Assembly (NCBI GenBank): GCA_027494165.1
Contig: JAOSJM010000001.1
Location: 1,744,001-1,808,000, forward strand
Direction of reading: 5' to 3'
DNA: 64,000 nt
Source: Acidimicrobiia bacterium
GTDB taxonomy: Bacteria > Actinomycetota > Acidimicrobiia > IMCC26256 > JAOSJM01
In this document: piece by piece, positions 19,637 through 26,738 of the stretch
Numbering within the stretch: the first letter of the stretch is position 1
Layout of the letters: each line of letters opens with the position of its first letter
Made by a program: the position numbers and the translations under genes
The notes under the pieces: model-generated
Seen by the model: the letters and a program-made list of their open reading frames with translations, nothing else
Told to the model about the DNA's origin: nothing
The model's database searches: none

Positions 19637-20590
19637 TCAGGCGGTCGAGGCGGGCTCCTCGGCTCCCTCCACGAAGCGGCCGAGGGCCCGCACGGTCGCG
19701 TCGAAGCCCGCCATCGTCGAGTCGACGACCTCGGCCACCGTCGGGATCGAGTCGATCCGGCCGGCGACCTGGCCGCCGAAGGCGAAGGCGGCGTCCAGGT
19801 CACCACCGAAGTAGAGGTCCATCACCCCGGCCAGCGGGCCGAGCCCCACCTCCTCCTCGCGCTCGAGCGCCTCGGAGTAGGGGGTCCGCAGCACCCGGAA
19901 GGCGGGCCGGGAGAGGCGGTTGAGGAACACGGTGTCGGTCTCGGCGGAGTCGAGGATCAGCCGCTTGTAGTTCTCGTGCACGGGCGACTCGACCGTGGCC
20001 ACCATCCGGGTCCCCATCTGCACGCCCTCGGCTCCCAGCGCGAAGGCGGCGGCCATCGACGGGCCGTCGACGATCCCTCCCGCCGCGATCACCGGCACGT
20101 CGATCTTCGAGCAGACGAGGGGCAGGAGCACCATCGTGGAGACGTCACGAGGGTTCTTGAACCCCCCGCCCTCGGCGCCCTCCACCACGAGGCCGTCGAC
20201 CCCCGCGTCGACGGCCTTGAGGGCCGCCCGGAGGGTGGGCACGACGTGGAAGACCGTGAGGCCGGCGTCCTTGAGCCGGGCCGTGAACCGGGTCGGGTCC
20301 CCGGCCGACGTCGTGACGAACCGGACGCCCTGCTCCGCGACGAAGTCGACGATGCCGGGGTCCCGAACGAAGAGCTGGGCGATGTTCACCCCGAAGGGCC
20401 GGTCCGTGAGCTCGCGCGCCAGGCGGATCTCGTCGCGGATCGCGTCCAGCTCGCCCGACGACGTCTCGACGATCCCGAGGCCTCCGGCGTTCGACACCGC
20501 CGAGGCGAGCCGGGCCCGGGCGATCCACCCCATGGGGGCCTGCACGATGGGATGCTCGACCCCCAGCAGCTCGGTCACACGCGTGCGCAT
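19637..20590 (-). CDS. Nitronate monooxygenase family FMN enzyme
   Basis: A 317-residue TIM-barrel protein of the NMO/2-nitropropane dioxygenase family: HPIVQAPMGWIARARLASAV at the N-terminus, FGVNIAQLF, VRFVTTSAGDP, VDGLVVEGAEGGGF, VPVIAAGGIVDG (FMN phosphate loop) and GAEGVQMGTRMVATVES. Such enzymes oxidise nitronates or related toxic carbanions, and some members are enoyl reductases. The ATG at 20590 lies 18 bp after the upstream stop with an AGG six bases before it. It is the last gene of a three-gene minus-strand cluster. Confidence 0.9.
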   Translation of the reverse strand: MRTRVTELLGVEHPIVQAPMGWIARARLASAVSNAGGLGIVETSSGELDAIRDEIRLARELTDRPFGVNIAQLFVRDPGIVDFVAEQGVRFVTTSAGDPTRFTARLKDAGLTVFHVVPTLRAALKAVDAGVDGLVVEGAEGGGFKNPRDVSTMVLLPLVCSKIDVPVIAAGGIVDGPSMAAAFALGAEGVQMGTRMVATVESPVHENYKRLILDSAETDTVFLNRLSRPAFRVLRTPYSEALEREEEVGLGPLAGVMDLYFGGDLDAAFAFGGQVAGRIDSIPTVAEVVDSTMAGFDATVRALGRFVEGAEEPASTA

Positions 20591-20607
20591 CCGGAACCTC
20601 ACCCCCC

Positions 20608-21588
20608 TCACTCGACCGGCACGACCGGGCGCCCGGACCCGTCGAGGCGGTGGAGGTACTCGGCGATCCCGTAGCCGGTCCGCCCCTCGTAGGTCCACCG
20701 GGCGAGCCCCTCGAGCAGCACGCTCCCCTGGTGGGCGTGCTCGATCGGCACGACCCGCAGCACCTCGCCGCGCAGCTCGTGGACCCGGTCCTCCTTGTCG
20801 GTGGCCCGCACGTGGCTCACCCGCTGGGTGAGACCGTCGGCGGCGAGCTCCGTGCGCACGTCCCACTCGCGGATGCTGGAGTGCCGGCCGTCGCGCCAGA
20901 CCCAACCCCGGTGCAGGTCACCCTGCTCGGTGCCGATGCGGATGCCGCCGAAGTGCACGTCGTCACCGACGTTGACCGCGAACCAGCGCCACATGAGGGG
21001 GCCACCCCAGCGCCGGGGGCCCCACGACTTGTCCCGGTTGCCTCGGGCGTCCTGCACGGCCCAGCGCCGTCCGTCGAGGGCGATCGTCCCCGTCCACCGG
21101 CCGGCCTGCTCGAGGTGGCCCTTCCCCACGTTCTGCCCGGTGAGGGCGCTCGCCCCCCGACCCGACCGACCTTGCCCGTCGACCCCGACGGCGGGCATGA
21201 GCGCCTCGAAGACGAGGTCGAGCTCGACCCGGCCGGTCGCGGACGGCGCGGCCGGGTCGTCGAGGTCGCGGACGGCGGCCTCGGCGTCGGCGGTGATCCG
21301 CCAGCTGCGCATGGGCGCCAGGCGCTCGTACCGGACGCCACCGACCTGGAGGTCCGAGTCGGTCATCTCGTGCTGCGGGCGGACCGCCGAGACCCGGGCG
21401 ACCCGCGTCCCGGGCAGCCACACGGTGAGGTCGACGTCGAGGGTCCCCTCGTTCGGGCGGACGCCGATCCGGGTGAACAGCCCGGAGTCGGTCGCCGGGT
21501 CGTAGCCGTTGAAGTAGTAGGACTCGCTCCAGGCCCGGTCGGCCTCGACCGGGTGGGCGAGGTCGTGGTGCTCCTCGAGGACGGGCAT
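20608..21588 (-). CDS. CrtC/lipocalin-like protein (DUF7064/7065 type)
   Basis: A 326-residue protein rich in beta-strands with ESYYFNGYDPATDSGLFTRIG near the start and NRDKSWGPRRWGG, MWRWFAVNVGDDVHFGG and GIRIGTEQGDLHRGWVWRDG in the second half. These resemble the hydroxyneurosporene-synthase-like (CrtC) twin-lipocalin proteins often found beside actinobacterial lipid and steroid catabolism genes. The reaction is unknown. The start is fixed by TAGACT (21595-21600) six bases upstream, and the first three bases of that box are the TAG stop of the upstream gene. Confidence 0.75.
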   Translation of the reverse strand: MPVLEEHHDLAHPVEADRAWSESYYFNGYDPATDSGLFTRIGVRPNEGTLDVDLTVWLPGTRVARVSAVRPQHEMTDSDLQVGGVRYERLAPMRSWRITADAEAAVRDLDDPAAPSATGRVELDLVFEALMPAVGVDGQGRSGRGASALTGQNVGKGHLEQAGRWTGTIALDGRRWAVQDARGNRDKSWGPRRWGGPLMWRWFAVNVGDDVHFGGIRIGTEQGDLHRGWVWRDGRHSSIREWDVRTELAADGLTQRVSHVRATDKEDRVHELRGEVLRVVPIEHAHQGSVLLEGLARWTYEGRTGYGIAEYLHRLDGSGRPVVPVE

Positions 21589-21597
21589 GACCGGAGT

Positions 21598-22974
21598 CTA
21601 CGGTCGGCGGTGGCCGGCCCTCCTCCGGCGGCGGTGGGCCATGGCCACGAACACCCGGCGGTGGATCGGGCGCAGCAGCGTCCAGTAGAGGAACCCCGGG
21701 ACACCTCGGGGCCGCAGCGCGCCGACCTCGACGAGCCGGTCCGTCCTCACCCGGTAACCCAACCACGCGTCGCCGGGGTGCCAGCCCCGCCCGCGCAGGA
21801 CGAGCGTGCCCGGGGTCCGGTCGACCACCGTCCACCAGTCGACCTCCGCCCCGGGGGCGACGGAGGCGGCCGCCCGGACGGCCAGCCGCTCGCCGAGGAC
21901 CCGGCCGAGCAGGAGGCGGATCCTCCACGGCCACTCGACCCCGTACCAGGCGAGGTCGCCGCCGACCCGCCCCAGGTCCTCGTCGACCAGAGCCGCGACG
22001 CCCGCGGGCAGCGGCAGCTCCACCCGCTCGCAGTACACGCCGTCGAGGAGGCCCGGCTCCCGGTCGAGCAGCGCGCGGTCGACGTCGACGACCTGGGCGT
22101 CGAGGGCGTCGCGCACCGCGACATCGAGCCCGACCGGCTCGATGTCGAACGCCCCCCGGGTGGCCCCGCCGTGGCGGACGACCACCTCGGTGACGAGGCT
22201 CTCGATCAGGGCGTGGCTGACCCTGCGGTCGACCGGGGCCACGAGGTCGACCCAGTAGGAGGACAGCCGGGGGGTCAGCAGCGGGACGTCGACGATCCGC
22301 CGCCGCCGCAGTCCCCGGGCCCTGGCGTAGGCGGCGATCATCTCGCGGTAGGTCGTGACCTCGGCCCCGCCGACCTCGTAGACGCCGGGCGGGACCCGCA
22401 GCGACCGCTCGAGGTACGCCAGCAGGTCGGCGAGCGCGATCGGCTGGATGCGGGTCCGCACCCACCGGGGGCAGACCATCACCGGCAACCGCTCGGTCAG
22501 GTAGCGGAGCATCTCGAAGGAGATGCTCCCGGAGCCGAGCACGACCGCGGCGCGCAGCTCGACCACCGGCACGCCGGCCTCCCCGAGGCACTCCCCCACC
22601 TCCTGGCGGCTCACGAGGTGCTCGGAGGCGGGGGCGTCGCCGAGCCCTCCCAGGTACACGATCCGACCGATCCCCGCCTCGCGGGCGACCTTGCCGAAGG
22701 TCAGGGCCAGCTCGCGGTCCCGGGCCCGGAACGCCGGCCCGGCCTGCATCGAGTGGACCAGGTAGAACGCGACGTCCACGCCGGCGAGCGCCGCTGCGAG
22801 CGCGCCCGGGTCGCCCACGTCGACCGGCCTCGCCTCGACACCGTCGCCGCGAGGGAGGGCCTCGGGCCGGCGGCCCAGGGCCACGACCCGGTGGCCGGCC
22901 GCCACGAGACGGGGCACGAGCGCCCTCCCCACGAAGCCGCCGGCCCCGGCCACCGCGATCCGCACGGGCACCAT
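21598..22974 (-). CDS. NAD(P)-binding epimerase-like protein with DUF2867 C-terminus
   Basis: A 458-residue protein. The first 290 residues form a Rossmann domain (VRIAVAGAGGFVGRALVPRL, VDVAFYLVHSM, RIVYLGGLGD) of the NmrA/extended-SDR type, where FYLVHS replaces the usual catalytic Tyr-x3-Lys region. The rest (about 300-450) has EVDWWTVVDRTPGTLVLRGR and LGYRVRTDRLVEVGALRPRG, typical of DUF2867 polyketide-cyclase-like domains. The same fusion is common in actinobacteria; its substrate is unknown. AGGTGG precedes the ATG at 22974. It opens the minus-strand cluster with the CrtC-like and NMO genes. Confidence 0.85.
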   Translation of the reverse strand: MVPVRIAVAGAGGFVGRALVPRLVAAGHRVVALGRRPEALPRGDGVEARPVDVGDPGALAAALAGVDVAFYLVHSMQAGPAFRARDRELALTFGKVAREAGIGRIVYLGGLGDAPASEHLVSRQEVGECLGEAGVPVVELRAAVVLGSGSISFEMLRYLTERLPVMVCPRWVRTRIQPIALADLLAYLERSLRVPPGVYEVGGAEVTTYREMIAAYARARGLRRRRIVDVPLLTPRLSSYWVDLVAPVDRRVSHALIESLVTEVVVRHGGATRGAFDIEPVGLDVAVRDALDAQVVDVDRALLDREPGLLDGVYCERVELPLPAGVAALVDEDLGRVGGDLAWYGVEWPWRIRLLLGRVLGERLAVRAAASVAPGAEVDWWTVVDRTPGTLVLRGRGWHPGDAWLGYRVRTDRLVEVGALRPRGVPGFLYWTLLRPIHRRVFVAMAHRRRRRAGHRRP

Positions 22975-23054
22975 CGCGCCACCTTGCCCGACGCGACCCA
23001 CCCCGACGAGGTCGCGGCCGCTCCGGGTCGTGACCAGCCCGTAGGCTCGTGCCG

Positions 23055-23618
23055 GTGTCAGGGGTGGCGCGGGGGGTGACCCTCTTCACCGTCGGCCACG
23101 GGTCGCTGGCCGAGGCCGAGCTGGCCCGGCTGCTGCGCGGAGCCGGGGTCACCCACCTGGTCGACGTGCGCTCGGCGCCCGGTTCGCGACGCAACCCCCA
23201 TCTGGACCGGGTCCAGCTCGAGCGCTGGCTGCCCGAGGCCGGCATCACCTACCGCTGGGAGCCCCGGCTCGGCGGGCGGCGGCTCCGGCGCCCCGGCTCC
23301 CCGAACGTGGCCCTCGAGCACGAGGCCTTCCGCGCGTACGCCGACCACATGGCTCGCGCCGAGTTCGCCGCCGCCCTCGACGAGCTCCTCGCCGAGGCGG
23401 CCGAGGAGCCGACCGCCGTGATGTGCGCGGAAGCCCTCTGGTGGCGCTGCCACCGCCGCCTGCTGGCGGACGCCGCGGTGCTGCTGCGGGGGGCGCGGGT
23501 CCTGCACCTCTTCCACGGCGGGCGCCTCGCCGTCCACGAGCCGATGGTCGAGGCCCGGGTCGAGGACGGCCACCTCGTGTACGACCGCGGCGCCACGCCG
23601 CGCCTCCCCGGCCTGTGA
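23055..23618 (+). CDS. DUF488 family protein
   Basis: A 187-residue DUF488 protein with the family blocks TLFTVGHGSL, THLVDVRSAPGSRRNPHLD, PNVALEHEAFRAYADHM and CAEALWWRCHRRLLAD. The conserved Arg and Cys-x-His residues suggest nucleic-acid or small-molecule chemistry, but no activity is established. I chose the GTG at 23055 rather than 23049 because TAGGCT (23042-23047) lies seven bases before it, consistent with a leaderless transcript. Confidence 0.88.
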   Translation: MSGVARGVTLFTVGHGSLAEAELARLLRGAGVTHLVDVRSAPGSRRNPHLDRVQLERWLPEAGITYRWEPRLGGRRLRRPGSPNVALEHEAFRAYADHMARAEFAAALDELLAEAAEEPTAVMCAEALWWRCHRRLLADAAVLLRGARVLHLFHGGRLAVHEPMVEARVEDGHLVYDRGATPRLPGL

Positions 23619-23722
23619 CGGGGCGGGCACCCGGTACGGGGCGCCGGCGGTCGACCCGGGGACCGGTCCCGGTGCTCTACGCTCCTCCCGGCCCGCCGAA
23701 CCGAGGGGGGAGGCCAGGCACC

Positions 23723-24388
23723 GTGATCCGCTTCGTCACCGGGACGGGGGTGGGCGTCGGCAAGACGGTCGTGGCCACGGTGCTCGCCCGGGCCGACCGG
23801 GCGAGCGGGCGGATCGTCGGGTACGTGAAGGCCGTGCAGACCGGAGTCGAGCCGGGCCAGCCCGGCGACCTGGACTTCGTGCGTGAGGCCGCAGGCGTCC
23901 CGGCCCAGGAGGGCCTCCGCTTCCCGGGTCGGCTGGACCCGGCGGTGGCGGCCGAGCAGTCGCGGTCCAGCATCGGGATCGACTGGCTCGTCGACCGGAT
24001 CCAGCGCCAGGCCGGGATGGTCGACGTCCTCTACGTCGAGGGAACCGGCGGCCTCCTCGCCCCGCTGAGCGGCGACCTCACGATGGCCGACCTCGCCATC
24101 CGGCTCGGCGCCGAGGTCGTCGTCGTCACCAGGCCGGGCCTCGGCACGGTGAACCTGTCGGCCCTCACGCTCGAGGCGGCCCGCACCCGCTCGCTCCAGC
24201 TCAGCGGGCTGGTGGTCAACCGGTGGCCTGCCCACCCCGGCGTGCTCGAGCGCACCTCCCTCGAACGGTTGGGCCGCATGGCGCCCGTCCTCGGCGTGCT
24301 CCCCCTCGTCGAGGACCTCAGCACCCGTGGGCCCGCACCGCTGCCCGACGGCTTCGCGTTCCTGGCGCCGGACTCCGTCGCCGGCTGA
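23723..24388 (+). CDS. bioD: Dethiobiotin synthase-like ATPase
   Basis: A 221-residue BioD-type P-loop protein: FVTGTGVGVGKTVVATVLAR (Walker A), GYVKAVQTGV (the KPVxTG equivalent), VEGTGGLLAPL (the EGAGG equivalent), and VVVTRPGLGTVNLSALTLEA. BioD carboxylates and closes diaminopelargonate to dethiobiotin using ATP. The GTG at 23723 is preceded by a GGGGGGAGG stretch, with TACGCT about 40 bp upstream. No other biotin genes are in the window, so another role within the AAA/BioD family cannot be excluded. Confidence 0.85.
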   Translation: MIRFVTGTGVGVGKTVVATVLARADRASGRIVGYVKAVQTGVEPGQPGDLDFVREAAGVPAQEGLRFPGRLDPAVAAEQSRSSIGIDWLVDRIQRQAGMVDVLYVEGTGGLLAPLSGDLTMADLAIRLGAEVVVVTRPGLGTVNLSALTLEAARTRSLQLSGLVVNRWPAHPGVLERTSLERLGRMAPVLGVLPLVEDLSTRGPAPLPDGFAFLAPDSVAG

Positions 24389-24409
24389 AGAGGCCCGCCG
24401 GGGACCGCC

Positions 24410-25030
24410 TCAGCGGGGGGCCGTGAGGTGCCCGGTCTCGTTGAAGCTGAGGACGTACGGCCCGCCCGGCCGGGCACCGACCCGAGAGATCGACGCCAGG
24501 CCGAGGTGCATGCGCCACGTCAGCTCCCAGCCCACGCCCAGGGCCCAGCTCACCGCCGCCTTGATGGGCGACACGTGGCTCACCGCCACGACGACACCGC
24601 TCTCCCCGTCCCGTGCCGTCCGGGTGAGGAGATCCTGCACGCAGCGCGCCACCCGGGACCCGACCTCGGCCAGGCTCTCTCCGCCCGGGGCGCGGAACGT
24701 CGGATCCGCTCGCCAGCGTGCCGACACGTCGGCCGGGATGTCGAACAGCCGCTGCCCCTCCCACTCGCCGTAGTCGATCTCGACCAGCCGATCGTCGACC
24801 TCGACCTCCAACCCCGACGACCGGGCGATCACCTCGGCGGTGTCGCGGGCCCGCCGCAGCGGGCTGCTCACCACCGCGAGCGGCTGCGGCTCCCGCAGCG
24901 CGGCGGCGAGGCGGGCCGCCTGGGCCAGCCCCGCGTCGGTGAGGGGCGGGTCGCCCCGCCCCAGGAGCCGGCCGGCCCGGTTGGGTGCCGTCTCCCCGTG
25001 GCGGACGAACGCGACGACCGGGCCCGTCAC
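24410..25030 (-). CDS. Histidine phosphatase family protein
   Basis: A 206-residue phosphoglycerate-mutase-like phosphatase: FVRHGETAPNRAGRLLGRGD (catalytic RHG), SSPLRRARDTAE, EIDYGEWEGQRLFDIP and VAVSHVSPIKAAVS (second His). The substrate is unknown; broad-specificity acid phosphatases and alpha-ribazole phosphatases share this form. The GTG at 25030 overlaps the stop of the membrane-protein gene by four bases (GTGA). It ends a four-gene coupled set (zinc ribbon, RNase H, membrane protein, phosphatase), an order often seen in actinobacteria. Confidence 0.9.
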   Translation of the reverse strand: MTGPVVAFVRHGETAPNRAGRLLGRGDPPLTDAGLAQAARLAAALREPQPLAVVSSPLRRARDTAEVIARSSGLEVEVDDRLVEIDYGEWEGQRLFDIPADVSARWRADPTFRAPGGESLAEVGSRVARCVQDLLTRTARDGESGVVVAVSHVSPIKAAVSWALGVGWELTWRMHLGLASISRVGARPGGPYVLSFNETGHLTAPR

Positions 25031-25503
25031 CGTGGGGCCTCCAGACGGCCCGATCGCACGAAGCGCTCCCAGGGGCCTCGCTCGTAGAGCTCGAACTGGC
25101 CCACCACCCACCAGCAGGCCACGAGCCCCGCGAGCTCGAGCAGGACCACGGCCCACCACACGGGGAGGAGGCGGCCGGGAGGGAACGCCGTCCCGAGGGC
25201 GGGCCACCAGAAGACCTCGCCCGAGGTCCAGGCGCCCGAGAGGACCAGCCCCGCGAGGGTCCCGATCGGGAGACAGAGCAGGCGCCGGCGCAGCAGCCGG
25301 GACCGGCCGGCCGTCCCGAGCATCACGAGCACGAGCAGGGCGACGCTCGCCAGGAGCGTGTGCCCCACCGCCGGACGTCCGAACGGCACGTCGACGAGGA
25401 GGGGGAGCAGCGAGCCGAGCGCGACGAGCCGGTAGTCGACGCCGACGCTGCGGAAGACGTTGGCCACCAGCAGCACCGAGAGGCCCACGTACCAGAGCAG
25501 CAC
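25027..25503 (-). CDS. Membrane protein, four helices
   Basis: A 158-residue membrane protein with about four transmembrane helices (LLWYVGLSVLLVANVF, GHTLLASVALLVLVML, RRRLLCLPIGTLAGLVLSG, LLPVWWAVVLLELAGLVACWW) and a conserved-looking DYRLVALGSLLPLLVD segment with PAVGHTLLAS, which recalls membrane-embedded metal-dependent hydrolase-like (YdjM-type) proteins. GAGGAA precedes the GTG at 25503, 10 bp after the RNase H stop. Function unknown. Confidence 0.8.
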   Translation of the reverse strand: MLLWYVGLSVLLVANVFRSVGVDYRLVALGSLLPLLVDVPFGRPAVGHTLLASVALLVLVMLGTAGRSRLLRRRLLCLPIGTLAGLVLSGAWTSGEVFWWPALGTAFPPGRLLPVWWAVVLLELAGLVACWWVVGQFELYERGPWERFVRSGRLEAPR

Positions 25504-25513
25504 CGACGATTCC

Positions 25514-25981
25514 TCACCCGGCGTCGAGGGCCGCGTTCACGAGGGCGTCGGCCACCGTGTTGCGCTCCCGGGGCACGTGGGCCACGTCGACCTCGTCGTA
25601 GCGGGCGAGCAGGGCCCGAGCCCGGTCGAAGAGGGGGCGCAGCCGCTCGTTGCGGACCCTGTATCGGCCCTCGAGCTGGCGGACGAGCAGCTCGGAGTCG
25701 GCCCGTACCGCGACCCTGCGGGCCCGGAAGGGCGCGGCGGCCTCGAGCCCCGCGACGAGCGCCCGGTACTCGGCGACGTTGTTGGTGGCGATCCCGATCC
25801 GCTCGCTGACGACCGCCAGCTCGGTGGGAGGGCGGGTGGACGGGTCGAGCACGACGGCCCCGATGGCGGCGGGACCCGGGTTCCCCCGGGCCCCCCCGTC
25901 GCAGTACACGACGACGAGGTCGCGCCCGGGTGCCCGGGCCTCGTCGCCGAGCGGGAGTCGCCCCTGCTCGGCGCCGCTCAT
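25514..25981 (-). CDS. rnhA: Ribonuclease HI-type protein
   Basis: A 155-residue RNase H1 with all active-site acids: YCDGGARGNPGPA (D28), NNVAEYRALVAGLE (E71), VRADSELLVRQLEGRY (D95) and RERNTVADALVN at the C-terminus. It should cleave RNA in RNA-DNA hybrids. Its ATG overlaps the stop of the zinc-ribbon gene by four bases (ATGA). In mycobacteria RNase H of this subfamily is fused to a histidine phosphatase; here the phosphatase is separate, two genes downstream. Confidence 0.93.
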   Translation of the reverse strand: MSGAEQGRLPLGDEARAPGRDLVVVYCDGGARGNPGPAAIGAVVLDPSTRPPTELAVVSERIGIATNNVAEYRALVAGLEAAAPFRARRVAVRADSELLVRQLEGRYRVRNERLRPLFDRARALLARYDEVDVAHVPRERNTVADALVNAALDAG

Positions 25982-26693
25982 GCCGGGACGAGGATGCATC
26001 CGCAGTTGTCGCAGTGCGCCACCGTGTCGGGCGGCTCCCGCCGGATGCGGTCGACCTCGGTGGCCGGGATCGACAGGTGGCAACCCTGGCACGTGCTGCC
26101 CACGAGCCGGGCCACACCCACCCCGCGGGCCCGCTCACGGCACCGCTCGTAGAGGGCCAGCAGGTCCGCTGCGATGTCGGAGGCCAGCTTGTCGCGCGCC
26201 TCCAGCTCGACGGCCAGCTCGGCGTCGATCGCCGCCTCCTGGTCGGCGAGCGACGCGCCGAGCCGGTCGAGCTCGGCCTGCACCGTCGCCCGCTCCGCCT
26301 CGACCCCGGCCACCTCCCGGTCGAGCGCCTCGCGCGCCTCCATGGCCTCGAGCTCCCGGTCCTCGACCATCCGGCGGTGCCGCCGGAGCTGGTCGACGTC
26401 GGCCTGCATGGCCTGGAGCTCGCGCGGGGAGCTGACCTCGCCCGAGTACATGCGGCGATCGACCTCGCGCTCCCGGTCCTCGAGGGCGCGGGCCTCGCCC
26501 TCGAGGCGCTCCTCCTCCCGGAGGTACACGTCGCGCCGCTCGCGCAGGTCGGCGAGCCGCCGGTCGAGCCCTCGCCCTCCGCTTCGCGCTGCGCCAGCTC
26601 CGCGCGCTCCGGGAGCGTCGCGCGGCGATGGCGGAGCCGGTCGGTGGCGGTGTCGTGCTCCTGCACCTCCAGGAGCGTCGCGAGCTGACCCAT
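25978..26693 (-). CDS. C4-type zinc ribbon, coiled-coil protein (one frameshift)
   Basis: A 238-residue protein after correction. Residues 1-170 are a long helical hairpin (LATLLEVQEHDTATDRLRHR, then EERLEGEARALEDREREVD and so on), and the C-terminus is a zinc ribbon with two Cys pairs (TCQGCHLS and HCDNCGCIL). This is the CT398/DUF164-like family, often encoded beside RNase H. One G is missing near 26570 and splits the frame into two overlapping open frames. The start is fixed by TAGGCT (26701-26706) seven bases before the ATG. Function unknown, possibly a nucleic-acid-binding chaperone. Confidence 0.85.
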
Positions 26694-26738
26694 CGAGGCG
26701 AGCCTACCCGCCGTCCGGCGACCGACCGGGCCCGGCCG

